A stretch of 64,000 nucleotides of DNA from Lutjanus erythropterus (GCA_020091685.1 CM034606.1:36727747-36791746), one strand, 5' to 3'. Numbered from the stretch's first letter, positions 11,741 through 26,397 are shown. Notes: generated by a model not told the origin, from the letters alone. Numbers and translations: made by a program.

Positions 11741-12506
11741 CCCTTCCTGCGATTTGAAAATTGCTGTAGCACAGTTTTCTCAAACTTCTTACACCATGAA
11801 CTACCTTCAGAAAATATTAGGCTCTTCAAGAACCACCATCACGACTTATGTTAAAACAGAGCTATGCAGAAAGTTCACTCAAGAGGCAGGTTTATTCCTA
11901 ATAAGAGTATTTAGAAGTTCGAATACACAGCCCATGTTCTGATAGCATTTTTCCTTCCCGAGATCAATTTCAATACTTGAACTTTGCATATCACTGATAT
12001 CAAATAATGTTATTATTTTTAACAGCTGTATACAACTAACCCTGTATGGATACTCAATCCAGCATTTTAGGTGATATCTGAGGCATTTCCCATTCTGGCA
12101 ATAGTCTAGTCTGTCATCATATTAATGTATTAATTAATATCATCGTATTAATATATTAATATTAATGTGTGTCAAAATATCAGAAGTTGGTATTGAATAC
12201 TTGGTACATTTTTAGTCATGATAGATCTGCTATGTCCTTATTTTAACTTTTCAAACTTAAGAAAATATTTTAAAACAGACTTAAATCACAAAGATAAAAT
12301 GGTCAAAACTTTTACTTTCCCATAGTAAGGTATTACAGTTACAAATGTATTGATATAAAATCACATATACCCTGAGAGATGTTTTTATCCATATTGCCTA
12401 CTCCTACTTGTGGTCCAAATATCCTGAATGGAATGTGAACCCATGGCCTGTCTGATGCTCCAGGCACTAGATGACTCACTGTTGTAGGGTGTCTGTGCGT
12501 GAGTGC

Positions 12507-12509
<3 letters not shown>

Positions 12510-12555
<46 letters not shown>

Positions 12556-12571
12556 TGTGTGTGTGTGTGTG
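12510..12571. repeat. (GT)n microsatellite
   Basis: About 30 GT dinucleotides with one GTAT interruption. Confidence 0.95.
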
Positions 12572-12685
12572 CAAGGTGTGTGTGCACTCCTCATCAACCA
12601 ACTGTCTTTCATCGGTTGTTCAGGGCAGATTAAAGACACAAAGACACCCTGAGTGGAACATCAAACAACCACAGTGTTGGGGAGG

Positions 12686-12701
12686 GGTGTGTGGTGTGTG
12701 T

Positions 12702-12760
<59 letters not shown>

Positions 12761-12762
12761 GC

Positions 12763-12791
<29 letters not shown>
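12686..12791. repeat. compound (GT)n microsatellite
   Basis: Second GT tract about 115 bp after the first, with GGTGTGTGTGG and GTGCGTGTGCTG interruptions. Confidence 0.95.
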
Positions 12792-12793
<2 letters not shown>

Positions 12794-13418
12794 TTGTGGG
12801 GGCATGCGTCAGAGATGCTAAAATCACCTGAATAAAATTGCCTGTTCTCCCTCTCTGTGCCTGACTGCTCATCTGTGTGTGTATGTTTGAAGTGAATATT
12901 GACTACAGCATGAGATGCTAAGAAATAGAAAATGGGAGGATAAGAATAGTGCGACAGCTAATCCTGAGGTGACAGCTGTGGACAAAGACTCTCGCACATT
13001 TTCAAGATCTGACTGAACAAACTGAAAATCCTGAGCAGCCTCAGATATGACAGCTGCTGTCAGTCCCTTTGAACTGGCAACACTGGCAGTATTTTATGGG
13101 TGCTTTGGTGCAGTTTCATTGTTAAAACATTTAATTGACAAAAAGCCAAGCAGACTTGACAAATTCTTGCTTTTAAACAGAAAAAGCTGTCCTGCAAAAC
13201 ACTGTCATTCATGTGTGGGTGTGTGGGGCTTATATAGTGTTGTGGGACATCATCAAGCCAGATCCGCCCAAAACATCCTGAACACAGAAATCGTGAACAG
13301 TCTAACATTCTAACTCCAGAATTCAGTACTACATAGTTCTCAGTGTTTTCACATGTTTTCAGTGACTATTTTTAACACGTATAATGTGTTAAGAAAAACT
13401 CCTTTTTCCTTGCAGACT
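12792..13418. other. non-coding stretch, no feature recognised
   Basis: Open frames on both strands at 13047-13313 share the same DNA and lack family motifs. Confidence 0.4.
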
Positions 13419-13422
13419 TTAA

Positions 13423-13969
13423 AGGTATGGTTCACCCAAAAATGAAAATCCAGTCATAATCTACTCACCCTCATACTGACTGAAAGTCGGGTTTAGTTTT
13501 TTAGTCCACAAAATACTGCTGGAGTTTCACAGAAAAACAGCGCTGCACTATCTCTCAAAAAGTGGAAGTGAATGGTGACCAGTTTTCAAACACAAAAACA
13601 CAACAGAATAAAAACATAAAATGCCTCCATACTGCTCGTCTGGTGTAATCCATGTCTCCTAAAGACCCATCATGCCAAGTTGACTAAAAAAAATGTTATT
13701 TACATCATGTTCTTAGCCTGAATCTTCACTGTAGATCCTTTGCTTGGAGCCACGTTCACATGCATGTGTACACTGTCTGAACTGGGTGTGTGTGGTGTGA
13801 CAGTTTGCAAATGGCATGATGCCACTTTAGGAGACTTGGATTACACCAAACCAGTTGTATGGAGGAATTTTATGTTTTTTCCAGTTGTTTTTTACATTTG
13901 AAAACTGGTCACCATTCACTTCCATTGTTTGGGAGATTCTGCAACACTGATTTTGGGTGAACTATGCTT
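13423..13969. mobile_element. TTAA-flanked foldback MITE, second full copy
   Basis: TTAA at 13419-13422 and 13970-13973. Ends AGGTATGGTTCACCC and GGGTGAACTATGCT. The inverted arms match the 8100 copy in order, but the central part is in inverted orientation (GTTCTTAGCCTGAATCTTCAC). Confidence 0.8.
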
Positions 13970-14282
13970 TTAAGTCACACATCATTACAATATGCCTCTA
14001 TATCACAGACCTTGTATCAGATGCATTGTGATTTAACACTTGCAATATCAGTGTGAGGTGAGTTAGATAATGCATTTTAATAGAATCTAGATCAAAATAC
14101 TGTCAAACCATGCTGGTTTTACCAGATGGCGTACCATTGTCCACCTCACTGATTTACAATACCCAGTTATTAGTGCATAGAAAGTGTGGCTTGTTGCAGG
14201 TGGCTGTGTGGCATCTCAGAGGCAACAACTGGATTGTGTTTTACATGATACAATATTTAATAATTAGTTTCACTGACTAAGA

Positions 14283-14640
14283 TTTCTGGCACCAACTAGA
14301 GCTTGAGATCTGTGTGTGAACCCTATAGGACCGATGGATTTGGGTCAGGTCAGGCCAGGCCATATTCCTCACATATTTCATGCGCTTATGTCTGGTTTGG
14401 GTTGTATTATTATCATCATTATTATCATTATTAGCATTATCAATATTAGCATTATTATCATTACTTTTTTGTCATTGCCAATTCAAATTCCCCCATGTAT
14501 TGTCCCTGTCACTGCTAACTTCTACAGTTTGGTACATAGAGGGAAGCTTGTTTAGAAAAATGTCAGACTGTAATCAGGTTCAGGCTGAAATATGCTAATG
14601 AGAAATGGGTTCAGGGTGGATTTAGCTTGGGCTTATTAAT
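14283..14640 (+). repeat. repeat carrying an (ATT)n microsatellite
   Basis: GCTTGAGATCTGTGTGTGAACC...GGGTCAGGTCAGGCCAGGCC...GTCTGGTTTGGGTTGTATTAT runs straight into an imperfect ATT/ATC tract at ~14403-14463. Same module as 1741-1965 and 58465-58720. Confidence 0.65.
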
Positions 14641-15229
14641 ATTAAAATTAAGATTAAAGTCTTATTGCCGACTACCAAGTGAGCAACATTTAATTGTTTT
14701 GTCGACAAATTAAAATTCTTTAAGTCTTAATAATTGCTCAAAGCCGGGAACACATTCACATTTTCAAGGAGGTCATATGACATCACATTAACCACAAATA
14801 TTAGATGGTCAATTAGTATTTCATATTAAAAGTTTTTCAAATTGAAACTGCTCTGAAAGTTCAAAGCTGTTCTAAAAGTACATTTCTGCAAATAAATGGC
14901 CAAATTCTAAAAATGTTTAAATGAAATCAAACAACTCTGAACTCAGTTGATCAGGTATATTTGAGGGTGACAAGCACAACAAATGAATCAAAGTGCTGTC
15001 CATATTTTCTCTACACTCTGGTGCTACATGTAGCTCTGGATAAAACACTGCTTCATTCAGATCCAGATGACAAGCTGATTTTTGGCTCTGGACCATCAGA
15101 CTGACAACACACACAGTATCCAGAGAGAGATGCAGCCTCTTACAGACAGAAACACAAGCCATCTTTCCACACACAACACAAAGCCAGCCACCAAATACAA
15201 CCAGTGTGACACAACAACATGTTGAGCTG

Positions 15230-15233
<4 letters not shown>

Positions 15234-15297
<64 letters not shown>
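15234..15297. repeat. (GT)n microsatellite
   Basis: About 32 uninterrupted GT dinucleotides. Confidence 0.95.
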
Positions 15298-16079
15298 ACA
15301 TCGTAGCTGTCAGCAGGCATCAGCACTCAGGGCTGACGATAGAATCGACAGGGCAGATGTGCAAACACGCCTGACAGAGCCCCCTCCACCCACTCTCATC
15401 CCACCCTCAACACACCATAAATGAGTAATAAAACATAAAAAACACACCCGCCCGATCTCAGTGTGGACTGGAACAGGGCTTCATTTACCCAGTTCACAGG
15501 TGGTCTGTGGTGTGCACATGCAGGCACACACAACACAATGAAGTGGCTGAAGTAAACACTGACCAATGGGAGGCAGCGGAGATAAAGAGACCTCTGTCTC
15601 TCTATAATAACATGATGAAGGAGAGTCCATTCAGAGCTATGAGCATGGTGTCACCATGTAGAGATGGAACATAATAACTTTTTTAAAAGCTATTCTGGCA
15701 AATGATTATTTTTCAAATAGCTCAACATTTTAGGTCATGTCAAAATATGAAAGTGAATTGGTTTCCTAGTCCAAAATCATTAAATGTACAAACTTCAGAT
15801 TTTTTTCATTTCAGACATTATTTGGCTTTTTCTGTACTTCATACCTATAAATAATTTAAAAGGTTTGAAATTGTCAGAGGTAAAACTGCTGAACAATTAA
15901 AAAAAATATTATCAAAACCTTGATAATGGTTGGCTGAGTGCAATATCTTAATTTTTTGATAAAGTTAAAATGAGTCCTAAATGAAGCGTTGTTAATGCTA
16001 CACAGAGGCCCTGGCTGACAAATCTTACCAATATGAGGAAATATACTTGCAAAAACCATCATCATTTTATTTTTTCATT

Positions 16080-17230
16080 AAAAATTCAATGCAAAAATTA
16101 GCATTCCCACTGCTCATATCACAATCACAATATCTGTAAAAATAATATTTTTTTAAATTATTTTTTTTCTTTGCACATTATGTTGCACATGTATCACATC
16201 GGTACTCCTATTGGCCAATATGCAAAGTTCAGGTATTGAAATCGATATTTGGACAGAAAAAATGGTATCGGATCCTGCAACAAACCAAAATCTTCTGAAA
16301 TATCAATGCAGCCTGTTTTATCTGTCTGGATCAATTTATCATTATTTATTTCAAGTGTTTCCCAATCAAACAAAAAGATAGCGCATCAAGCTTACAAAGG
16401 GATAAATAGAGGATACTAGTCGTGTTACAATCCATCAATTTGGATCAATACACGATACGATTCAATGGTCAACGATGTAATATGATTGATGCAAAATGAG
16501 AACATCAATCCATATCGTTAGGCCTGGGCAATACAGCAGCAAACCCCATCCCCAATTATTATCATAGTCCATTAATTGCTTGATTATTTTCTGGAGTCAT
16601 CAATTAATAGTTGTTTGTTTAAAAATGTCAGAATATGGTGAAAGTCCAAGATGATGTCCACAAATGTCTGGTTTTGTCCACAACCCAAAGATATTCAGTT
16701 TACTGTCGGAGAGGAGTAAAGGAACTAGAAAATATTCACATTTAAGAAGCTGAAATCAGAGAATTTAGACTTTTTCTTCTTAAAAAGTTACTCAAACCAA
16801 TCAATCAATTATCAAAATAATTGCTGATTAATTTAATAATCAATTAATTGTAACAGCTCTAGTGTACTCCAATCTGTAAAAATCACATTAACTTTGACCA
16901 AATAGCCAGATACTGTGACAATATTGTAGGGATAACTTTCACAAAACATTAACTCAAAGAGATTTTTTGATAAATAATCATCAGAAATGTGGATACAATG
17001 ACTAAGAGGGTAAGGCAGATAATAGAACGGCTAAAACAGTCTGAAAAGTTCAGAAAATTACATCATTTTACTGTAATTCAGCTTTAAAATCAGGAAAAGA
17101 CTAAATTTATTCCATATCACAAATTAACAATATCCAAAATCTATCACGATATGTATTCTCATATCACAATACCATATAATATTGATGTACCACCCAACCA
17201 AAAATATCATCATAGCTTTTATTTTGGAAT
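16080..17230. repeat. cluster of diverged AT-rich interspersed repeats
   Basis: Contains a nearly complete AATTAATC-type repeat at 16545-16862 (GTCAGAATATGGTGAAAGTCC, TTCAGTTTACTGTCGGAGAGG). Around it are CACGATACGATTC and CACGATATGTATTCTCATATC fragments typical of cytosine-poor MITE ends. No coding content. Confidence 0.5.
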
Positions 17231-17710
17231 TCCTGTGCCACTGCTAGCAAAATGAGCATCTGTGAAAAAACAGGAGAATTCCTACAATAACCAGTTTTAT
17301 GCACACTTATATGGCTGTGCTGCAGGCCTATTAGCTCAAATTTGTCATTTGAAAAACAAGTTAAGAGTTACACCTTTAAGTTCCAACTTCTGATAAGCTA
17401 TATATGCTGCTGCTGGGACAGAGTGAAAGATAAAATCTCAGCCACAACAACCAAAACTGTTGTTAAAATCTCACAGCAGGGAGTGCATGTGAGTCAGACA
17501 AAAGTTTACTAAGTTAACAAGAGAGAGAGACTGTTTTACATGGACTTTTTCTCCCCTCCCTCCTCCTCCTGATCATTCAGACCTGTTAAAGACTGCTCAT
17601 ATTTGTGACTCAAAGTTTGTAAAATCAAGTTAGAACTGAGGGTTATCTTCCAATTTATACACAGTATAGAAACTTCAGTAAGGTTTTGAGCTGTCACTTG
17701 AGAAAGCATC

Positions 17711-18710
<1,000 letters not shown>

Positions 18711-20150
18711 AGCAAAAAATATGCAAATGAGCATAATGTGTTTCAGGATGCTGGCTTTGGCAAAGATACCCTTCAGATCACACTGTTGAACTACTAGAAA
18801 TGAATGTTTGTTAAAAAGCTCAAATATATCAAAGCAAATATACTCTAGATAAGTACTCAGATAACAACATCTAGCCTATATAATGTTTAGAACCACTGTA
18901 CATCCTTGTTGTCTGACATCTGCCTCACCCCATTTACACACACTTAAGATATTACTGGCTGGTGGTGTGTGAAGAAAGCGAGACTGTTCAGGTGACACAT
19001 ACAGAGAAGAATCAGGATCTGACGTACACTGTAAATGTCAAACATATCAGCAGCAGCTAAACTAACCGAGATGGATGAATAATATTTGGTTACTGAAAAC
19101 AATACTGAGCAAACAGAATGTCCATGCTTATTAAAAAACCACTATGTGTATCTTGGTTCAATCAAAACTGGTATTTTCACTTTCTAATGTGTGTGGAACA
19201 ACAAACTGAACATGATATCCACCTGGAACGTAGAGATTTGAAACTAGCCGTCCGAGGTCCTTTCCCCTCGGTCAGACACACACACGGTGCAGTGAGCAGC
19301 AGGAGTGAGCAGCTCACACCAGTTGAGGCAATATTCAAATGGCATGAAAACCATTATCATACATGAGACAAGTGACTGTTTTCAAAAGAGAAGAGAGGGA
19401 AGCTCCTATCTGGCAATCATCAGGGGAAAAAGGGAGAGTGAGAGAAACATGGCGGATTGACCTTTTCCAGATGGTATAGCCTTTAATCCTTACTACAGAG
19501 TCCTGCTGGGGACATGCAGGCTGGAGAAGTCCGATAAATCAGGCTCAAATGCCACCGTGAATCTGCATTTCTATGCCTATATTAACAAAAAAAGGATACA
19601 AGAGCTTTGAAGTGGCTCTTCTTGGAGAGGACGGTATCGATGGCTGCACTGGTTGAGTGTTAGGGTGGTACGCTTCACATATTCATTACTGATTGGAGGT
19701 GCTGGCTGCACCTTTTACTGACCATGGGGACAGAGGTTTATTTATGAGCGTGCATAAGTGTAGGCCGTACATGTGCAACAACTGTATTGTGCTATAGCAA
19801 CAGAGCTCAGGCAAACTGGGAGAGTAGGAAATGGAGGTCTGTGAGTGTTCAACCAGTGTTGAACTAATGTTGTGCAGCGACTACACTGTGACAGTTTATC
19901 TAATGTATATATTACATAAAACATGTCAACTAGCCATATAGTCAGTAGTTAGTGATGTGATTTGGCTAGCGAGTGTCTTCAATTCTGATTATAGAGACTC
20001 AGGGTTAATCAGCCCTCAAAAAGTTTAGGAAATCCACCTCAGTGTTTGACTACTCCTATAACATGTTCACTGGCACAGGGGAAATAAATTCATAATGAGT
20101 GTAAACAAGTCAACAAGTCAAAGTGCTCAAACACACCAAATCATCAGCTA
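18711..20150. other. non-coding stretch, no feature recognised
   Basis: Balanced composition and no repeats shared elsewhere in the window. Small open frames have no motifs. Confidence 0.4.
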
Positions 20151-20152
20151 AG

Positions 20153-20219
20153 AACTGTCCCTGTCACACAACTGTCCCTGTCACACAACTGTCCCTGTCA
20201 CACAACTGTCCCTGTCACA
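20153..20219. repeat. 17-bp tandem repeat, four units
   Basis: ACTGTCCCTGTCACACA repeated nearly perfectly four times. Confidence 0.9.
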
Positions 20220-20310
20220 GAAGGTGAGGAGAGTAAATAGTCTAAAAAATAGTAACTGCTGAAGTAAAATCACTTCCACTGCTTCACAGGTGAGTATGTC
20301 TGACAGACAA

Positions 20311-20545
20311 TTAGAGCTGCAAGGATTCATCAAAAAATCGAATGTTGATCGAATGAACATCTGTTGCCACAATTTTCCATTAATTGTTTTAGTCATTTTC
20401 AAGCAAAAATGTCAAATATTTGTGGGCTTCAGCTTCTTAAATGTGACAATTTTCTGTTTTATTTTCTTTAAGAGAGTAAATGAAGAGTCCTTGGATTTTG
20501 GACTGTTTTTGGATGTCAATTTGGGCACCACAGAGCTCCATAGAC
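20311..20545 (+). repeat. relative of the AATTAATC-type repeat
   Basis: AGAGCTGCAAGGATTCATC ... CAGCTTCTTAAATGTGA ... GAGTCCTTGGATTTTGGACTG; related but diverged family. Confidence 0.5.
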
Positions 20546-20835
20546 AAGCCACATCATTGTGAGACTGCCGTTATGTTTTAATGAAATATTTCACTTTACT
20601 TATAATATGAGTATAGTAAATATATAAGAACATAAAGCTTGAAACATGAAGTCTTAGAGAAACTAACTATCCTACATAGTTGTCTGTAGCCTGACTGCAT
20701 GTTTTCCAACACATTTGACTTTTGATGTATTACATTTTATAATAATTAAAATTCCATAAATGAATTAACCTACTAGGTTATAAATGTGAATTCTGAACTC
20801 TGGTGGTGTAAAACAGATATGGTCACCCTATTTAA

Positions 20836-20880
20836 TGAGAGGAGAGGAGAGGAGAGGAGAGGAGAGGAGAGGAGAGGAGG
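20836..20880. repeat. (GAGAG)n microsatellite
   Basis: Nine near-perfect pentamers. Confidence 0.95.
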
Positions 20881-21940
20881 ATATGGGAAGCTCTGATATT
20901 TCACTGCCCCCTGCTGGACGACAATTCAACTCCTCCAAAGTCATTAAACATGATGTGAAAGCACAGTGCAGGACAATTACTGTTCAACGGAATACAAATA
21001 ATCTTTGAGCCACTGCAAATGTCATTCAGTGTGTGGCAGGGACAGCAGCAGCAACATCAGGCTTTGCTGGAGCCAGAGCCAGTAATTAAGGCTGACATTT
21101 CCCTCTAAAACGGTCATTAGTCACCTCCAAACAAGCCTGATGTGATAACTGTAATATCTCTAAATTGCAACAATTAGAAGACGTTTGCCGGAGGGGCCTG
21201 AAAATTTTCTTTGCTGCTTAAAATGTCAACAATGGGACAATCTCATCAGAGCAAAGACGATGAAAATAAGCTTGTATTAATCTGTCAATAAGACAAGGTG
21301 TCCAATATGTAGCATTTACAGAGGAAGGGTTTGTCTTACACACTGGTATTGTTTAAAAAAGACCGCTCAGCCGCTGTTGGAACTCAACAGCAGGTGAGTT
21401 TTTATAAATGAATTGTCAATTTTGTGAACTGACAGTGGTACTACATCTGTTACCTACACATATTTGACTTTTGCTATCTTTAAATACTCTGAAGAGATCT
21501 GACACACAAAGTTATTGATCGACACATGCATGTCTTTTATGTTTGTTGTGTGTGGACTGCAGGAAGATTAGCTGCTACCTTACTGACAGTTAAAGGGGAT
21601 CCAAATAAAGAATGAACACGTTTCACACTGAAAGTGCTAAAGGCCAGATCTAGAGCCAGTGTTTGGTTTGTCCATTCTGGGCCACTGTAGAAAAATAATG
21701 GTGCAACACAGCTGCATTCATAGAGGAGGAGCTGGGGCTAGGTAAGAAAAACACAATGATTCTTATTTTAAGGTAATTATACACTAATGAAAACATAATT
21801 TTGAATGTATGAATATTCTGGCAATAGATCTCCATAAGTCTGACACAATGAAGCTGCAGGCATGAAAGGGCATTAAACAATGTTAAATTTTAATTTATTT
21901 CACTTTGTTTTATGCTTGAATGATTATTGTTGGGTTGGAT
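20881..21940. other. mostly repeat-free non-coding block
   Basis: 21000-21320 is unique in the window and of balanced composition (GGCAGGGACAGCAGCAGC, GCCAGTAATTAAGGCTGAC). No coding frame. Possible conserved intronic DNA, unproven. Confidence 0.3.
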
Positions 21941-21949
21941 GTTTTATTT

Positions 21950-22480
21950 ACATGCGTTTCGGACACCGCAGGAAGGTGTTAGATGTCACCTCCTATCTCC
22001 ACTAGCTGGCACTACAGAATACCCTCTAATTATACATCATGTTCCGTATATCAAGTGTAGAGCACACTGAAAATTTCATGTAAATCAAATGATGATCCGT
22101 TCAGGAGGCTTACATCCTGTTGCCAGTAGGTGGCTCTACGCCTATGACTCCTGATTGCAAGTAGATGACTTCAGGCTGGGACTTATCAAACATGTGAAAT
22201 CTGTGGCGTCAGGGGACAAAACGTGACAATGTTTGGAAGACAGCATTACCAAGGTCTTAAGACCTATCTGAGCAGATTTGAGATGGATATGGACAACCTG
22301 CTAGGAGGAACACGTCAAAATCTGAACATGTTGCCAGTAGGTGTCACTGTGACTATGACTGAATATTGTCATGTAGATGTGTTCAGTGTTATGCTTTTCT
22401 GATTACTGTACGAGTTGGGGACGTTTTAAACCTTATTTACTGTATCGTATTCTATGTGTGCATGGTTTTACTGTTTTGTC
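21950..22480. repeat. interspersed repeat with internal GTAGGTGGC/TGTCACT modules
   Basis: TTGCCAGTAGGTGGCTCTACG and TTGCCAGTAGGTGTCACTGTG occur 210 bp apart, each followed by TATGACTxxTGAxTG and TGTAGATG/AGTAGATG. This gives a duplicated internal structure typical of a teleost interspersed element. Class not determined. Confidence 0.45.
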
Positions 22481-22625
22481 TTTACTGAACTTAAGTGAGC
22501 TCACAAGACAATCAAGCATGTTGATGTGGCATTAAAGTATTGAATTGAATTCAGCAAAATCCTACATCAGAAGAATGAGAAAGAAAACAGAGAATATACA
22601 GTCAGGTGCTAAGAGGAGAACCCAC

Positions 22626-22728
22626 CCGTTTGATGGAGCTGCGAGTCTTCTCCTTCCACTGGTGGCTGCTCAGCTCTAGAGTGCAGTGAACGTAGGTTTC
22701 TCTGTCATAGGAGCCCAGGATGAACAGT
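22626..22728 (-). CDS. pdzd8: pdzd8 exon 3
   Basis: A 103-bp exon. The acceptor is TCTGTGCAG|A; its first base completes the Arg codon from exon 2 and 34 codons follow. The peptide contains LFILGSYDRETYVHCTLELS and ends KTRSSIKR, closely matching vertebrate PDZD8 (LLIFGSYDREANVHCTLELS ... RSSIK), the stretch just before the PDZ domain. The donor is read as ACGG|GTGGGT, phase 0. The exon is below common ORF size limits and was found by looking for the continuation of exon 2. The next exon (PDZ domain) was not found to the left, so intron 3 is at least 22.6 kb unless a short exon was missed. Confidence 0.92.
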
Positions 22729-22989
22729 CTGCACAGACATCAAACCGACATGAAAGAGGCATGAAACAGTATGAAAACTACAGCAACTGTCAGATTCTAC
22801 TATAGCTGAAATCAGAAACTCAAGGAACTTGAGAACTAAAACTCAAATGCAAAGTCTTTAAATCGAACCTTTGTTTGATCCGTATGTAGAGGGTAGCAGA
22901 GGTGCAACAGAACAGAGTATATCCGTCACACTCCACAATTCATCTCCGTAGACTAAATGTCCCCATCATAGTGCAAAATAGAGTTTTAC

Positions 22990-23460
22990 TGAAACTGTTT
23001 CTTTTTAAGGTAATAATTCCCTAAATCTCAATGCAGAGTTGCAGTGAAAAGACAGAGAAGGTGCTGTTTTTCATGCATAAATGAAAGTTCCTGACCATTT
23101 TCACTGCCATTTCTGTTACCTTATATGATCTTGATATATTATTGACAACATGTGCACATATGAAAACTTTCATAAATGAGAAATGTATTTAAGCTGAGTT
23201 AACAGGCATCTCATTGCTTTAACTTCCCCTTATCAGGACAACAACATAAGACATTTTAGCCTGCTTCATAAAACAACATAAGTGCATTTAAACAGACTTA
23301 ACAGGCTCTCATTTTTCCTCTCATCAGTAAAACCATTTTACATGCTTTCTCAAAGATGTACTGCAGATATAAATCTTAAATTTGCAGAAAAACATTGTAT
23401 TTTATTTATTTGAAGACCCAAATAAAATCTCCTGTGGGTGCCTTTGGGAATGACTGCCTT
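22990..23460 (-). repeat. interspersed repeat family R60 (reverse copy)
   Basis: TAAATGAGAAATGTATTTAAGCTGAGTTAACAGG, CTGCTTCATAAAACAACATAAGTGC and CCTCTCATCAGTAAAACCATTTT (each quoted in part) match the reverse of 60840-61080 and of 44513-44740. Confidence 0.6.
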
Positions 23461-24148
23461 AAATATGCCCCTGAGGAAAACTAAACATTTGAAACAATAA
23501 AAATGAACTGAAATAAGCAAACACACTATGGAAACTAACTGAAACTAAGCTGAAATGAAAATACAAAAACAAATGAAAAATACAAAACTAGAATAACTCT
23601 GAGGACTCCATCTGATGAGATGAGCTCACAGCAACACATAGTCTGGTTGCTGCTGCCCCCTGCTGCACTGAGGACAGTCATGCATCAGACACTGATGAAA
23701 AGTTCCTCTCCGACTCCCCCGGTCTGAAAACAGAGAACTTCACTGAACATGCAGCGTTTTTGAATATATGACTGGTATGGACATCTTCAGAGACATGATG
23801 TTGGCTTTCCTCAATAAGACTCCACTGTTTCAGTTGTAAGATTTCATTTTGCATGCTAAATGGGTGGACACTCCCCTCTGCTGGACATTTACAGCACTAC
23901 AGCTGATATGTTTAATAAAGTAAACCTCTAACAACCTCTTGCACAGCAAGTGTGTGATACGATGTAATTAGACACTCAAACTGGGAGACAACAGTCTCCA
24001 AACTTAGGACTACAATATGGAAGAAGGTGAAGTCAGATGGTGGGCAAGAACAGAGACTGTATGATTATAATGGCCAGCACATGAATTATTAACGGCTGAG
24101 CCTGATCTGATCATCCTGTGGTCTATCGAACACACCCAACCACATCCA

Positions 24149-24150
<2 letters not shown>

Positions 24151-24222
<72 letters not shown>
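24151..24222. repeat. (CA)n microsatellite
   Basis: About 36 uninterrupted CA dinucleotides in intron 2 of pdzd8. Confidence 0.95.
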
Positions 24223-24227
<5 letters not shown>

Positions 24228-25930
24228 CAAAGCACAAATAACTGTTCCATCTCTCCAAGGCAACCGAGGCTAGGCCTCTGTATCAAGGCGAGCTGGGGCT
24301 AATTGATTTGACTCTTTGGCCAATTAAAATTTAAAGATGCCAGCTTTGGACAAAGAGTGAGTGTGTTTGTCTGTGAAAGGAGAGCCTGGTGAGACAGAGT
24401 GAGCTCTGTCCAACAGAATAGGCTGTTTGAATGCTATAGGGTTTAAAGACGCTGTGTACCAGCAGCTGACACTGTGGTAGAGATGGTGAGGAAACATTTT
24501 AAATTCTGATTCTTTCATCAGTAGACTTTACACTGGTGACCGTTTTCTCTTTGCAAAGTCTGCACTGAACTGCATTTTCAGATGACAATTGGTCAACAAG
24601 GTCAGCCACAAAATCAGAATGGGAGAAAATGACTTCCTAAATAATCTTGTGTGATGCTGCTTTGCAGATGACTAAGAATAAAGTCTCCCCCTGTGCACAG
24701 CTGTCAGTGAGTTATCACAATATGTTCTTAAAACTGACAGCCAGGTTCAGTGGGGCAAAGAAAACAAAAAAAATCTGAATGCACTGAAGCATATGTAGAG
24801 TTTCCCCTGCCTGTCTAACTCACAGGTGGGCCACCTTTTCTGCTTTCAACAATTTGGCAGCCAAAAATACAAGGCTTTTTTATTAATGCCACCTTTGTTC
24901 TGACTTTCCCATATGAGTGAAAATTACAATTAGAAAGTTGTACTTAATTGTTCTCATATAGCACACCTATTTTGATTGTTATTGTGGAATTAATCTATTT
25001 CAAATAAATATTTCAATCGAAAAAAAATGCATTTTTTTTTCAGCAGCTTGTGACCCAGTGAGTCCAATTTAATACCAAACATTATTAGGTCTACTACACT
25101 GGACAAATAAGACACACCTCTTTTTATTGAATTTTTGTGCTTCTTCTGTTTTATGTTATTATTTTTAATTAGAACCATTTTTGACCTGTTCACTAGTCAC
25201 ATTGGAATGTTTTTTTCTTTATCATTCTTGTCTTGTCTTTTATCAAAAAATAGAGCCATGTGAATGAAATATGCACAGAGAGACTGCACAATCTGTAACT
25301 GAGTGTTTTTATGTTGATTCCTGTGCCAAAATTAGTATGAGTATCAATAGTGTCAATCTTTGTTTTTTTATGGTTGGTATAAAATTTAAATCCCAATGGA
25401 TACTTTCCTCTGCCAAATTGTAATTTAGTCACACCACACTGTGTGCACTGTGCATGTCATACATATTCTCCAGCCTCAAGAACAACCACTGGAAATACTG
25501 ATATGTAGTGAAAACCAGTGTGTAAAATATGTGATGTTTTCATTTGAAGGGCGGGTTAAGAGACCTTTTTCAAAGCAGCCATATTGACATGAAATAGTAG
25601 GTTGAACACATGCTAAACCAATGATGCTAATTAAAGTCCCATTCCATTTAGTGTAGCAGAGTCTTTAAAGTGAGCCAACATGCACAATAGCAGCACCCTG
25701 ACTTGAACTGAATTGAACCTTAATCAGTATCATTGGTAACACCTGTGTTTGCTCTACTATTCATGTCAAATGGCTGCTGTGAAAAACTTTGCGAAAAAAC
25801 AGAGAGCTGCTCAGCAAACAGTCAAGGAAGAAAACACTCCTACAGCCACAACCAATCAATGTACAGACTGAGCTGGATTACCACACTGAAAAGTTTACAC
25901 CAGATGGTTATCAGCTGTTGGTCCACTTAC
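24223..25930. other. non-coding stretch of pdzd8 intron 2
   Basis: No coding signal. AT-rich with T-runs at 25031-25042. Confidence 0.4.
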
Positions 25931-26320
25931 TTTTAGTTAGAACCATTGACATATATAAAGATGGACAACATGAGAGCTCCCCAAAAGTGAAACCAAAACA
26001 TCTGCTTGCCGCCCTGATGACTGGCTGCAGTGTAGGTGAAAAGCCCCGCCCCCTCCATGTTAGAAGATGGGACATGGGTCAAACTAAAACATCAAAGTAC
26101 ACATCAAATAAATGTTTCCCAAAGTTATTTGATTATATAAAAAAGGAGGTTTGGGTGGGACCTCAATACTACAGCTCAAACTCCAATCACTACTGCACAG
26201 ACTCTGGCTCCAAATGATGTCACCAGCACAAGATAGAAGCACTCATATCCCATACTTTTTTGTATAGTGAGAGGAAGTGGAGATGCATCATCCATATTTA
26301 TTTATAGTTTATGGTTAGTA
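25931..26320 (+). repeat. interspersed repeat starting ACCATTGACATATATAAAG
   Basis: Compact unit with CCGCCCTGATGACTGGCTGCAG and AAAAGCCCCGCCCCCTCCATG, ending near ATACTTTTTTGTATAG. I recognise it as a widespread fish repeat. Class not determined. Confidence 0.5.
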
Positions 26321-26397
26321 CCGAGGAGCCAAACATGTCGGTGTATCAAACAGAATACAAGTATCAACACAATCATTGGATTAAATACAGTCCTGAT

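Noticed and set aside
12339..12872. Open frames of Thr-His or Cys-Val repeats on both strands
   Set aside because: Direct translations of (CA)n/(GT)n tracts, not coding. The same applies at 9370-9619, 15096-15424 and 24010-24258.
25789..26217. 142-codon plus frame in intron 2
   Set aside because: Most of it falls inside a common interspersed repeat (25931-26320).
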